A stretch of 64,000 nt of DNA. Source: Leisingera sp. S132. Its GTDB lineage: Bacteria; Pseudomonadota; Alphaproteobacteria; Rhodobacterales; Rhodobacteraceae. Location: contig NZ_CP083553.1 in NCBI RefSeq assembly GCF_025144465.1, positions 3,403,001-3,467,000 of the forward strand, given 5' to 3'. Position 1 is the first letter of the stretch, and each line of letters starts with the position of its first letter. Positions 19,190 to 28,437 of the stretch are shown piece after piece. The notes beneath the pieces are model-generated. The model was given only the letters and a program-made list of their open reading frames with translations, was not told the DNA's origin and searched no databases. The position numbers and the translations under genes were made by a program.

Positions 19190-19767
19190 TCACCCGGCTG
19201 TTCCTGGTGCGGCATGGGCCGACCCACGCGAAATGCATGGTCGGCTGGTCCGATCTGCCTGCGGATTTGTCGGACACAGCAGCCCTTTCCCGCTTGTCGG
19301 ACTATCTGCCCGCCGGAGCGCTGGTGATATCCTCGGACCTGTCCAGGGCAGTGGAAACCGCCTGTGCGATCCAGGGCAGCCGGGAGCGCCTGCCCCACGC
19401 CGAGGCGTTGCGGGAAATTCATTTCGGTGCCTGGGAGCTGCGCAGCTGGGCCGAAGTGGACGCAGAGGACCCGGAGCGCATCCGCGCCTATTGGGAAACG
19501 CCAGGCGACATGACACCGCCGGACGGTGAAAGCTGGCACCAGGTTTGCAGCCGGGTAAACGCAGCGATTGACGGGCTGATCGACGCACACCGGGGCCGGG
19601 ACCTGATCGTGGTCGGCCACTTCGGCCAGATCCTGACCCAGATACAGCGGGCTGAAATGCTGACGGCAGAAGAGGCCTTTGCCCACCGGATCGACAATCT
19701 GTCGGTCAGCGAAGTCTCCTTTGGGCCGGATGGCTGGAAGGCCGGGAAGATCAATCACCTGCCGTGA
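19186..19767 (+). CDS. Histidine-phosphatase-family protein, possibly alpha-ribazole phosphatase (CobC-like)
   Basis: This 193-residue protein has the RHG signature (RLFLVRHGPTHAK), the second Arg and Glu (REIHFGAWELRSW) and the C-terminal VVGHFGQI histidine of the histidine-phosphatase branch. It starts at a GTG overlapping the cobU stop as GTGA. That overlap suggests it removes phosphate from alpha-ribazole-5'-phosphate or adenosylcobalamin phosphate in the same pathway. A phosphoglycerate-mutase-like side role cannot be excluded. Confidence 0.85.
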   Translation: MITRLFLVRHGPTHAKCMVGWSDLPADLSDTAALSRLSDYLPAGALVISSDLSRAVETACAIQGSRERLPHAEALREIHFGAWELRSWAEVDAEDPERIRAYWETPGDMTPPDGESWHQVCSRVNAAIDGLIDAHRGRDLIVVGHFGQILTQIQRAEMLTAEEAFAHRIDNLSVSEVSFGPDGWKAGKINHLP

Positions 19768-19825
19768 CGGGCGCCATCACAAACATTCCATTTTGAAATG
19801 CGCGAACCCGCGCTAGCGTCCTGTC

Positions 19826-20509
19826 ATGGCTTACGAAATCTATATTGGCGACCGCATGTATTCCAGCTGGTCATTGCGCGGCTGGCTCATGCTCGAAAAG
19901 TTCTCCCTGCCCCATACGGTGCATATGGTGGGGCTTTACTCCGGAACCATGGCGCAGGAAATGGCGCATCTGGCCCCAGCCCGGCTGGTGCCCGCGCTGC
20001 GCACGCCGGAGGGTTTGGTGGTGGGCGAAAGCCTGGCCATTGCCGAAACCCTGGCCGAACGCCACCCGGACGCCGGCCTTTGGCCTGCGGATCCGGCGCA
20101 GCGCGCAACGGCGCGCTGGCTGGCCGCGGAAATGGTTGGCGGCTTCTCGGCCTTGCGCGGCGAATGCCCGATGCAGCTGGCCCATATCTATGAAGGCTTT
20201 GAGGTGTCGCACGGGGTAAAAGCCGACCTGGAGCGGATTGAGGCGCTGTTTGCCCATGCCCGCAAGGTTTCCGGCCAAAGCAGCGGCTATCTGTTCGGGG
20301 ATTATTCGCTGGCAGATGTGTTCTACACCCCGGTTGCGGCCCGTATCGCCGGATATGGCCTGCCGGTTTCCGCAGAAACCCGCGCCTATTGCAAGCTCCT
20401 GCTGTCCGACCCGGCCGTCCTGCACTGGCAGACGCTGGCCCATGAGGTCAGCTACGACCCGGAACCCTATGCGATGGACCTGCCGAAGCGGCCCTGGTCG
20501 CTGGACTGA
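19826..20509 (+). CDS. Glutathione S-transferase family protein
   Basis: The protein has 227 residues. A thioredoxin-like N-terminal domain (YEIYIGDRMYSSWSLRGWLM) carries a probable catalytic Ser/Tyr, and a glutathione-binding VPAL...ESLAI element follows. The C-terminal helical domain contains GDYSLADVFYTPVAARI. It is probably cytosolic. The substrate is unknown. It stands alone between the cobU pair and comM. Confidence 0.88.
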   Translation: MAYEIYIGDRMYSSWSLRGWLMLEKFSLPHTVHMVGLYSGTMAQEMAHLAPARLVPALRTPEGLVVGESLAIAETLAERHPDAGLWPADPAQRATARWLAAEMVGGFSALRGECPMQLAHIYEGFEVSHGVKADLERIEALFAHARKVSGQSSGYLFGDYSLADVFYTPVAARIAGYGLPVSAETRAYCKLLLSDPAVLHWQTLAHEVSYDPEPYAMDLPKRPWSLD

Positions 20510-20590
20510 AACTCAGGCCTCCGCGAAATCTGCGTGAATTCGCGGCACACCGCCACTCCCGTTAACCAATCGGAAACCACGATTGCCAAG

Positions 20591-20627
20591 CATCTCTCCC
20601 TGACCTTTCGGGAGGCTGGGAGAGATG
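20591..20627 (+). promoter_or_regulatory. Hairpin sequestering the comM start codon
   Basis: CATCTCTCCC (20591-20600) is exactly complementary to GGGAGAGATG (20618-20627), which ends with the comM ATG (20625-20627). The 17-base loop holds the GGAGG ribosome site, part of which can pair with CCT at 20604-20606. In mRNA this would cover the start. Pairing is seen; a regulatory effect is inferred. Confidence 0.5.
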
Positions 20628-22127
20628 ACAGCACGGTCCTACACAGTTGCTTTTCAAGGCGTCGAGGCCCGCCAGGTCGAGGTGCAATGTGCCGTCGCGC
20701 CCGGGTTGCCGGCCTTCTCGGTGGTCGGATTGCCGGACAAGGCGGTTCAGGAAGCCCGTGAACGGGTCAGGGCTGCCTTTGCGGCAATGTCCATCGCCCT
20801 GCCGTCGCGCCGGATCACAATTAATCTGTCGCCCGCCGGCCTGCCCAAGGAAGGCAGCCATTTCGACCTGCCGATTGCGCTGGCGCTTCTGGCCGCCATC
20901 GGCATCGTTCCGGCAGAAAAGGCTGAGGAAACCATTGCCCTTGGCGAGCTGTCGCTGGACGGCCAGCTGATGCCGGTGACCGGGGCCCTGCCCGCGGCGG
21001 TCACGGCCGCTGAGGAAGGCAGGATGCTGCTGTGCCCGAAGCCCTCAGGGCCGGAGGCCGCCTGGGTCGACGCCGCACAAGTGATCGGCGCCGCAACCCT
21101 GACAGAGGTGGTGCAGCATTTCACTGGCCAGCGGCGCATCGAACCTGCCACGCCGGGTGAGGCCATTACCGGTCTGGGCGGCAAGGACTTGCGCGATGTG
21201 AAAGGACAGGAGATCGCCAAGCGGGCGCTGGAAATCGCCGCCGCTGGCCGCCACCATATGCTGATGGTCGGCCCGCCAGGGTCGGGCAAGTCGATGCTGG
21301 CGGCGCGGCTGCCCTCGATCCTGCCGCGGCTCACACCGGCAGAGGCGCTGGAAACCTCGATGATCCATTCCCTCTGCGGCCTGATCGACGAGGGCGGCAT
21401 CAGCCGCGCCCGCCCCTTCCGCGAACCGCACCACACGGCCTCCATGGCCGCAATTGCAGGCGGCGGGCGGCGGGCGCAGCCGGGCGAGATCAGCCTGGCC
21501 CACAATGGCGTTCTATTCCTGGATGAGCTGCCTGAGTTCGGCCGCCCGGTGCTGGAAACCCTGCGCCAGCCGCTGGAAACCGGAGAGGTGATGGTGGCGC
21601 GCGCCAATGCCCATGTCAAATATCCCAGCCGCTTCATGCTGGTGGCTGCCGCCAACCCCTGCAAATGCGGCCATCTGGCGGATGCCAACCGCGCCTGTTC
21701 CCAGGCGCCCATATGCGGCGCAAACTACCTGGGCAGGATTTCCGGCCCGCTGCTGGACCGGTTCGACCTGCATCTGGACGTGCCGCCGGTGGATGTGGCC
21801 GACCTGGAGCTGCCGCCCAGTGCCGAAGGCTCTGCCGAAGTTTCCCAGCGGGTGGCGGTTGCACGGGAAATGCAAACCGCCCGGTTCAGCGGCCGTCCCG
21901 GCCTGCGGCAGAACGCCGATGCCGAAGGCGCGCTGCTTGAGGAAATCGCCGCCCCCGACGCCGAAAGCCGCGACCTGCTGGTGCGCGCGGCTGAGCGCTT
22001 CGGCCTCAGCGCACGCGGCTATCACCGGGTGCTGCGGGTCGCCCGCACCATTGCGGATCTGGCCTGCGAGAAAAAGGTGCAGCGCAAGCATTTCGCCGAA
22101 GCGCTGAGTTTCCGGCTGCCGGGTTGA
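20625..22127 (+). CDS. comM: YifB/ComM-family Mg-chelatase-like AAA+ ATPase
   Basis: This 500-residue protein has the N-terminal ComM domain (RSYTVAFQGVEARQVEVQ), a Walker A GPPGSGKSMLAARLPSILP at about 216, Walker B NGVLFLDELPEF, an arginine-finger region and the cysteine cluster ANPCKCGH...C...C of this family. ComM is a hexameric helicase that promotes branch migration during integration of transformed DNA. Its presence is compatible with natural competence but does not prove it. The start overlaps a strong hairpin. Confidence 0.94.
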   Translation: MTARSYTVAFQGVEARQVEVQCAVAPGLPAFSVVGLPDKAVQEARERVRAAFAAMSIALPSRRITINLSPAGLPKEGSHFDLPIALALLAAIGIVPAEKAEETIALGELSLDGQLMPVTGALPAAVTAAEEGRMLLCPKPSGPEAAWVDAAQVIGAATLTEVVQHFTGQRRIEPATPGEAITGLGGKDLRDVKGQEIAKRALEIAAAGRHHMLMVGPPGSGKSMLAARLPSILPRLTPAEALETSMIHSLCGLIDEGGISRARPFREPHHTASMAAIAGGGRRAQPGEISLAHNGVLFLDELPEFGRPVLETLRQPLETGEVMVARANAHVKYPSRFMLVAAANPCKCGHLADANRACSQAPICGANYLGRISGPLLDRFDLHLDVPPVDVADLELPPSAEGSAEVSQRVAVAREMQTARFSGRPGLRQNADAEGALLEEIAAPDAESRDLLVRAAERFGLSARGYHRVLRVARTIADLACEKKVQRKHFAEALSFRLPG

Positions 22128-22146
22128 CCCGGAGCCGGAGCACACG

Positions 22147-23079
22147 TCAGACCTTCGCTTCGATCGCCTGCCAGACCTTCTCTGCGATATTCACGCCATC
22201 GAACCGCTCCAGCTCCTGAATGCCGGTGGGCGAGGTCACGTTGATCTCGGTCAGGTAGTCGCCGATCACATCAATGCCGACAAAGATCTGGCCTTTCTCG
22301 CGCAAGAGCGGTCCGATTGCGGCGCAGATCTCCAAGTCGCGCTCGCTCAGGCCGATCTTCTCGGGCCGGCCGCCCACATGCATGTTCGACCGGGTCTCAC
22401 CCGCCGCAGGCACCCGGTTGATCGCCCCCACCGGCTCGCCGTCAACCAGGATCACCCGCTTGTCGCCATTGCTGACATCGGGCAGGAATTTCTGCACGAT
22501 CAGAGGCTCGCGGCTGAAGCCGGTGAACAGCTCATGCAGGGAGGTGAGGTTGCGGTCGTTTGCGTCCAGCCGGAACACACCTGCGCCGCCGTTGCCGTAG
22601 AGCGGCTTCAGGATCACATCGCCGTGCTTTTCCTTGAACGCCTTGATGGTCTGCAGGTCGCGGGCGATGGTTGTGGGCGGGGTCAGCTCCGGGAAATTCA
22701 GCACCAGCAGTTTCTCCGGGTAGTTGCGTACCCAAAACGGGTCGTTCACCACCAGCGCCTTGCCCTTCAGCATGTCCAGCAGGTGAGTCGAGGTGATGTA
22801 GTGCATGTCAAACGGCGGATCCTGGCGCAGCCAGACCACGTCGAAATCCGCCAGATCAACCTCGCGTTCCGGCCCCAGCACTGCCGGGGTGCCTTCCACC
22901 CGCTGCACGGTCATATCGTGGCCGCGGGCGGTAATCCGGCCCTCCTGATAGGCCAGCTGATCAGGGCCATAGTAGAACAACTCATGACCGCGTGCCTGGG
23001 CTTCTTCGGCCAGGCGGAAGCTGCTGTCGGCGTTGATGTTCACGCCCATGACCGGGTCCATCTGGAAGGCGATTTTCAT
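22147..23079 (-). CDS. gshB: Glutathione synthetase
   Basis: This 310-residue ATP-grasp enzyme begins [20 protein letters not shown], a typical GshB N-terminus. It contains [18 protein letters not shown] (ATP-grasp lysine and glycine loop) and [19 protein letters not shown] (metal-binding Glu and Asn). It joins glycine to gamma-glutamylcysteine. A longer frame extends 13 codons upstream, but this ATG follows GAGGG at the right distance. It ends 20 bp from convergent comM. It is followed upstream on the same strand by yraN and rsmI. Confidence 0.97.
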   Translation of the reverse strand: MKIAFQMDPVMGVNINADSSFRLAEEAQARGHELFYYGPDQLAYQEGRITARGHDMTVQRVEGTPAVLGPEREVDLADFDVVWLRQDPPFDMHYITSTHLLDMLKGKALVVNDPFWVRNYPEKLLVLNFPELTPPTTIARDLQTIKAFKEKHGDVILKPLYGNGGAGVFRLDANDRNLTSLHELFTGFSREPLIVQKFLPDVSNGDKRVILVDGEPVGAINRVPAAGETRSNMHVGGRPEKIGLSERDLEICAAIGPLLREKGQIFVGIDVIGDYLTEINVTSPTGIQELERFDGVNIAEKVWQAIEAKV

Positions 23080-23150
23080 GGCAGTATCCCTCGTAAGCTG
23101 GCTGAATACATGGCCCACCGCGCGCCGGGGTTCAATGGGGCAGCTGCGGT

Positions 23151-23525
23151 TCAGTCAAAGCCGATGGCGTTTTCGATGATCTCGACCGCGCCGGTGCCAT
23201 CGACCAGCGCCGCGTCAAACCGGACCGGCGTCAGCTGGCCTTGCGGCTCGTTGTCCAGGTACTGCCCTGCACTGGCATAAATCCGCTCTGCCTGCCGAGG
23301 CGTGATCCTCAGCGCCGCACCGGCGCTGGTGGCGCTGTGCTTCACCTCGACAAACACCAGTTCTTCGGGACCGCGCAGGATCAGATCGATCTCGCCTCCC
23401 GGGCCCCGCCAGCGGCGCTCAGCCACAGTGTAGCCGCGGTTTTCATAGTGGCGGGCAACGATCTCCTCCGCCGCCTCTCCCGCCAGATGCGCGCGGGTGC
23501 CGCGGTGCTGGCGGGTTCGGCTCAT
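23151..23525 (-). CDS. YraN/UPF0102-family endonuclease-like protein
   Basis: This 124-residue protein carries the nuclease-fold motif [18 protein letters not shown] followed by VFVEVKHS, the E-x-K core of the restriction-endonuclease-like fold. Function in vivo is unestablished for the family; a role in DNA recombination is often proposed. It is three bases from the rsmI stop, so the two are cotranscribed, an arrangement common in proteobacteria. Confidence 0.92.
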   Translation of the reverse strand: MSRTRQHRGTRAHLAGEAAEEIVARHYENRGYTVAERRWRGPGGEIDLILRGPEELVFVEVKHSATSAGAALRITPRQAERIYASAGQYLDNEPQGQLTPVRFDAALVDGTGAVEIIENAIGFD

Positions 23526-23528
23526 GGC

Positions 23529-24386
23529 TCACGCACCCTTCGCCAGTTGCAGCGCCAGCTGATAAACCTTGCGCCGGGGCAGCCCGTGCATTTCGGCGAC
23601 AATCCCGGCGGCATCCTTGACCGAATTGCCCTGCAATGCGGCCTGCAGGTCGCTTTCCAGGTCGCCCTCGCTGATCTCCGCCTCATGGGCGCGGTCGACC
23701 AGCAGCACGATCTCTCCCTTGACCGGGTTCTCCTCCAGGCCGGCAGCGAGGTCCGAAAGCGGTGCGCGGCGCACCTCTTCGAACTTCTTGGTCAGCTCGC
23801 GGCACAGCGCGGCAGGACGGTCGCCGAGCACCGCCGCCATATCGGAGACCGAAGCCGCCACCCGCTTCGGGGATTCATAGAAAATCAGCGTGCCGGGAAT
23901 TTCCCGCAGCTCTTCCAGCCGCTTGCGCCGGGCGCCAGAGGCATTGGGCAGGAAACCCGCAAAGAAAAACGCGTCCGTCGGCAGCCCCGCCAGCGTCAGC
24001 GCCGTGGCCGCAGCAGAGGCCCCGGGCGCACAGGTCACTGCATGTCCCGCCTCTGCCGCTTCACGGCTCAGGTGATAGCCCGGGTCGGCAATCAGCGGCA
24101 TCCCGGCCTCAGACGCATAGGCAACCGATTTGCCCTCGCCTATCGCCTCCAGCAGTTTGGCCCGCGCACCGGTTCCGCTGTGGTCATGGTAGGCGATGAT
24201 CCGCCGTCCGCCCAGCGGCACCCCGTGAATCTCCATCAGCTTGCGCAGTGAGCGTGTATCCTCGGCCGCAAGAACATCGGCCGAGGCCAGCACATCCAGC
24301 GCCCGCAGAGTAATGTCGCGGGCGGTGCCGATCGGCGTGGCAACAAAGTAAAGCCCGGGGGACAATATGACATTCTGGTGATTCAA
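23529..24386 (-). CDS. rsmI: 16S rRNA (cytidine(1402)-2'-O)-methyltransferase RsmI
   Basis: The protein has 285 residues. Motifs are LYFVATPIGTARDITLRAL, EDTRSLRKLMEIHG, the SAM site PGASAAATAL and ESPKRVAASV of the tetrapyrrole-methylase-like family. It 2'-O-methylates C1402 of 16S rRNA. No ATG precedes the conserved region in frame, so I use the TTG at 24386. It is divergent from the LppC-like lipoprotein gene with an 87-bp gap. Confidence 0.96.
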   Translation of the reverse strand: MNHQNVILSPGLYFVATPIGTARDITLRALDVLASADVLAAEDTRSLRKLMEIHGVPLGGRRIIAYHDHSGTGARAKLLEAIGEGKSVAYASEAGMPLIADPGYHLSREAAEAGHAVTCAPGASAAATALTLAGLPTDAFFFAGFLPNASGARRKRLEELREIPGTLIFYESPKRVAASVSDMAAVLGDRPAALCRELTKKFEEVRRAPLSDLAAGLEENPVKGEIVLLVDRAHEAEISEGDLESDLQAALQGNSVKDAAGIVAEMHGLPRRKVYQLALQLAKGA

Positions 24387-24473
24387 CGCTGGACCCGCCT
24401 TTTTGGTCGTTTATGATCCGCCCTTAAACCCACACGGCGCCGCAGCGCCGGGAGAACGGAGTTTCAAGCCATT

Positions 24474-25640
24474 ATGTTTGCTGTTTTCAAACGCGCCCGC
24501 AAGGCAGCTCTGACTGCCGCCGCAACCATTTCCGCCATTGCCCTTACCGCCTGTGACCCGATTGCCGTTGGCACCGGCCCGACCATCAACACCTCCAAGC
24601 CGGTTCCGGTGGCGCTGCTGGTGCCGCGCGGCTCTGCCCAGCAGGGTGACAGCGTGCTGGCAAAGAGCCTGGAAAACGCCGCCCGCATGGCCATCGCCGA
24701 TCTGGACGGCGTGCAGATCGACCTGCGGGTCTATGACACCGCAGGCAGTCCCGAAGTGGCCTCTGGCGCCGCGCAGCAAGCGCTGAAAGACGGGGCCCGC
24801 GTGATCCTCGGCCCGGTCTACGCCGAGGCTGCCAATGCGGCCGGAATCGCGGCACGCCAGCGCGGCGTGAACGTGCTGGCGTTTTCGAACAACCCGGCGA
24901 TTGCAGGCGGCAATGTCTTTATCCTTGGACCAACCTTTGACAATACCGCCCGCCGGCTGACCAGCTTTGCCGCCCGCAACGGCAAACGCAACATTCTGGT
25001 TGTCGGCGGCAATGACGCCGCAGGCAGCGCCGGGCGCAGCGCGATCCAGCGCGCCGCCGGCCAGAGCGGCGTGAACATCGCCGGCAGCGTCGGTTACGAG
25101 CTGTCGCAGCAGGGTGTGATCAACGCCATTCCCAGCATCCGGTCCCAGGCAAGCGGCGCGGATGCGGTTTTCCTGACCTCGACCACCGCCGGCGCGCTGC
25201 CGCTGCTGGCGCAGCTGCTGCCCGAAGCAGGCGTTGACCCGGCAAATAAACAGTACATCGGCCTGACCCGCTGGGACATCCCGCCCCAGACTCTGGCCCT
25301 GCCCGGCGTTCAAGGCGGCTGGTTTGCACTGCCTGACCAAGGCAAGGTCCAGCAGTTCAGCGCCCGCTACCAGGCCAGCTACGGCGCGGCGCCGCATTCC
25401 ATCGGCAGCCTCGCCTATGACGGCATTGCCGCCATCGGCGCGCTGGTTGCGGCCGGCAAGTCCGACGCGCTGACCGCAGGCGCCCTGACCCAGGGCGCGG
25501 GTTTCCAGGGGGCTGGCGGCATTTTCCGTCTGCGGCCCGACGGCACCAATGAGCGCGGGCTGGCCGTTGCCACCATTCAGGAACAGAAGGTCGTGATCAT
25601 TGACCCAGCCCCAAGCAGCTTCGGCGGCGCAGGCTTCTGA
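24474..25640 (+). CDS. LppC-like penicillin-binding protein activator lipoprotein
   Basis: The protein has 388 residues. A signal sequence ends in the lipobox ALTAC, with Cys27 as the lipidated residue. The mature protein is a type 1 periplasmic-binding fold (PVPVALLVPRGS, then DGARVILGPVYAEAAN). The relative LpoA activates PBP1a from the outer membrane; this shorter alphaproteobacterial form lacks the N-terminal TPR part of LpoA. Its last 41 bp overlap the start of glnD in another frame. Confidence 0.88.
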   Translation: MFAVFKRARKAALTAAATISAIALTACDPIAVGTGPTINTSKPVPVALLVPRGSAQQGDSVLAKSLENAARMAIADLDGVQIDLRVYDTAGSPEVASGAAQQALKDGARVILGPVYAEAANAAGIAARQRGVNVLAFSNNPAIAGGNVFILGPTFDNTARRLTSFAARNGKRNILVVGGNDAAGSAGRSAIQRAAGQSGVNIAGSVGYELSQQGVINAIPSIRSQASGADAVFLTSTTAGALPLLAQLLPEAGVDPANKQYIGLTRWDIPPQTLALPGVQGGWFALPDQGKVQQFSARYQASYGAAPHSIGSLAYDGIAAIGALVAAGKSDALTAGALTQGAGFQGAGGIFRLRPDGTNERGLAVATIQEQKVVIIDPAPSSFGGAGF

Positions 25641-28437
25641 GCCCGCCGCCCCGGCGTCCCCCTCAGTTAATGGCCATCCTGAACCGCTGGGCCCGCTGAT
25701 CTGCGGCCCGGCGGAGATTTTTGACGCGGGTGGCATCCGCACGCAGATCAAAGCACTGGCAGAAGACACTGCACCTGCGGCCCTGCGCGCGGAAACCGTG
25801 AAGATCCTCAAAGCCGCGAACAAGTCCGGCCGGGCAGCCATTGCCGAAGCCTTCACGGGCAAACCCTTTGCCGCGCGGGAGCTGACCCGGTCCTACACCT
25901 TTCTGACCGACGGGCTGGTGACCACCGCCCTGTACGTGGCCAGCGAGCTGCTGCACCCGCTGGCAACCCCGACCCGGGGAGAAAGGATCGCTGTCATGGC
26001 CGTTGGCGGTTACGGGCGCGGTGAAATGGCACCGGCCTCAGACGTCGATCTGCTGTTCCTGACCCCGTACAAAATCACGGCCTGGGCCGAGAGCGTGATC
26101 GAATCCATGCTCTACATCCTGTGGGACCTGCGGCTGAAGGTCGGCCATGCCAGCCGCACCATCAAGGATTGCATCCGGCTGGGCGGCGAGGATTACACCA
26201 TCCGGACCGCAATGCTGGAACACCGGTTTCTGGCCGGCCACGCCCCCTTGGCCCAAGAGCTGGACAAGCGCCTGAAGAAGGAGCTGTTCTCCCAGGATGC
26301 ACAGGAATTCGTCGAGGCAAAGCTGGCCGAGCGCGATGCCCGCCACCTGAAACAAGGCCAGCGCTATATGGTCGAGCCGAACGTGAAGGAGGGCAAGGGC
26401 GGCCTGCGCGACCTGCAGTCGCTGTTCTGGATCGCCAAGTACCTCTACCAGGTGCAGGACGCCGAAGACCTGGTGCCGCTGGGCCTGTTCCGCGCCGAGG
26501 AGATGGATCTGTTTGCCAGGGCCGCCAATTTCCTGTGGGCGGTCCGGGCGCATCTGCACCTGGCAACCGGGCGTGCCACCGAGCAGCTGACCTTTGACCT
26601 TCAGGTCGAGGTCGCCAGCCGCATGGGCTATGAGGACAAGGCCGGACGCCGTGGCGTTGAAGTGTTCATGCAGGAGTATTTCCGCCACGCCACCCGCGTC
26701 GGCGACCTGACCCGCATCTTCCTGACCAAGCTGGAGGCCAGCCAGCAGAAGACTGCGCCGCTTCTGGAACGGATCTTCCGCCGCCGGCCGCGGATCAAGC
26801 CCGGCTACAAAGTGGTGCACAACCGGCTGGATGTGATCGACCCCAAGGCCTTCCTGGAGGACCGGCTCAATCTGCTGCGGCTGTTCGAGGAAGCCCTGCG
26901 CACCGGCATGCTGATTCACCCGGACGCGATGCGGCTTGTGACGGCCAACCTGCATCTGATCGACGAGGACATGCGCAACGACAAGGAGGCGCGGAAGCTT
27001 TTCCTCGACCTGCTGCTGAAACACGGCAACTCCGAGCGTGCGCTCCGGCGGATGAACGAACTGGGCGTGCTGTCGGCCTTCCTGCCGGAATTCGAACCCA
27101 TCGTGGCGATGATGCAGTTCAACATGTATCACTCCTACACGGTGGATGAGCACACCATTCAGGTGATCGCCAACTTTGCCGCCATTGAACGCGGCGAACT
27201 GGAAGACGAGCTGCCGCTTTCATCGGAAATTCTGCGCAAGGGCCTCAACCGCAAGGTGATGATGGTGGCGATGCTGCTGCACGACATCGGCAAGGGCCGC
27301 GAGCAGGACCATTCGATCCTGGGTGCGCAGATCGCCCGCAAGGTGGCGCCGCGGCTGGGCCTGAAGCCCTCGGAGTGCGAAACCGTGGAATGGCTGGTGC
27401 GCTATCACCTCCTGATGTCTGACATGGCACAGAAGCGCGACATCGCCGACCCGCGCACGGTGCGCGATTTCGCCAAGGCGGTGCAGACCGTGAAACGGCT
27501 CGACCTGCTCCTCTTGCTGACCGTCTGCGATATCCGCGGCGTCGGCCCGGACACCTGGAACAACTGGAAAGCCGCGCTGCTGCGTGCGCTCTACGGCCAG
27601 ACCCGCGCAGCGCTTGAGGGCGGCATGGAGGCCTTGAACCGCGAGCACCGCGGCGTCTCCGCCAAGAAAGCCCTGCGCGAGGCATTGCCGGACTGGTCCA
27701 AGGCCGACCTCAAAACCGAGACCGCCCGCCACTATCCGCCCTACTGGCACGGTCTGCATGTGACGGCACATGTGGATTTCGCCGAAATGCTGCGCGACTT
27801 CACCGCCAAGGGCGATGCAGGGGAGGTCATGATCCGGCTCTATCCGGATGAGGACCGCGACGCCACCCGCGCCTGTTTCGTGATGGAGGACCACCCGGGC
27901 ATCTTTGCCCGTATCGCCGGCGCCCTGGCCCTTGTCGGGGCAAATGTGGTTGATGCGCGCTCCTACACAACCAAGGACGGCTACGTGACCGATGCCTTCT
28001 GGATCCAGGACAGCGAAGGCCACCCCTTCGATCCGATCCGCCTGCACCGGCTGAAGCAAATGATCGAAAAGACCCTGAAGGGCGAGGTGATCACCCGCGA
28101 CGCGCTGAAATCCCGCGACAAGATCAAGAAACGCGAAAAAGCCTTCAAGGTGCCGACCCATATCACCTTCGACAACGAGGGATCGGAAATCTACACCATC
28201 ATCGAGGTCGACACCCGCGACCGGCCCGGCCTGCTGTACGATCTGGCCAGGACCCTGGCTTCTGCCAACGTCTACATTGCCAATGCGGTGATCGCGACCT
28301 ATGGCGAGCAGGTGGTGGATGCCTTCTATGTCAAGGACATGTTCGGCTTGAAATACTACGCGGAATCCAAGCAGCGGACGCTGGAAAAAAAACTGCGCGA
28401 GGCAATTGCCGAAGGCGCAAAACGGGCGGATACATGA
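25600..28437 (+). CDS. glnD: Bifunctional uridylyltransferase/uridylyl-removing enzyme GlnD
   Basis: This 945-residue protein has the nucleotidyltransferase core GGYGRGEMAPASDVDLLFL (about 135-153), an HD domain with LLHDIGKGREQDHS (about 559) and two ACT domains starting near 757 (VMEDHPGIFARIAGAL) and 864 (IIEVDTRDRPGLLYDLAR). It uridylylates PII proteins when glutamine is low and reverses this when glutamine is high. No ATG is available before the conserved region; the TTG at 25600, ten bases after AGAAGG, is used, giving a 41-bp overlap with the lipoprotein gene. A GTG or other start is possible. Confidence 0.95.
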   Translation: MTQPQAASAAQASEPAAPASPSVNGHPEPLGPLICGPAEIFDAGGIRTQIKALAEDTAPAALRAETVKILKAANKSGRAAIAEAFTGKPFAARELTRSYTFLTDGLVTTALYVASELLHPLATPTRGERIAVMAVGGYGRGEMAPASDVDLLFLTPYKITAWAESVIESMLYILWDLRLKVGHASRTIKDCIRLGGEDYTIRTAMLEHRFLAGHAPLAQELDKRLKKELFSQDAQEFVEAKLAERDARHLKQGQRYMVEPNVKEGKGGLRDLQSLFWIAKYLYQVQDAEDLVPLGLFRAEEMDLFARAANFLWAVRAHLHLATGRATEQLTFDLQVEVASRMGYEDKAGRRGVEVFMQEYFRHATRVGDLTRIFLTKLEASQQKTAPLLERIFRRRPRIKPGYKVVHNRLDVIDPKAFLEDRLNLLRLFEEALRTGMLIHPDAMRLVTANLHLIDEDMRNDKEARKLFLDLLLKHGNSERALRRMNELGVLSAFLPEFEPIVAMMQFNMYHSYTVDEHTIQVIANFAAIERGELEDELPLSSEILRKGLNRKVMMVAMLLHDIGKGREQDHSILGAQIARKVAPRLGLKPSECETVEWLVRYHLLMSDMAQKRDIADPRTVRDFAKAVQTVKRLDLLLLLTVCDIRGVGPDTWNNWKAALLRALYGQTRAALEGGMEALNREHRGVSAKKALREALPDWSKADLKTETARHYPPYWHGLHVTAHVDFAEMLRDFTAKGDAGEVMIRLYPDEDRDATRACFVMEDHPGIFARIAGALALVGANVVDARSYTTKDGYVTDAFWIQDSEGHPFDPIRLHRLKQMIEKTLKGEVITRDALKSRDKIKKREKAFKVPTHITFDNEGSEIYTIIEVDTRDRPGLLYDLARTLASANVYIANAVIATYGEQVVDAFYVKDMFGLKYYAESKQRTLEKKLREAIAEGAKRADT

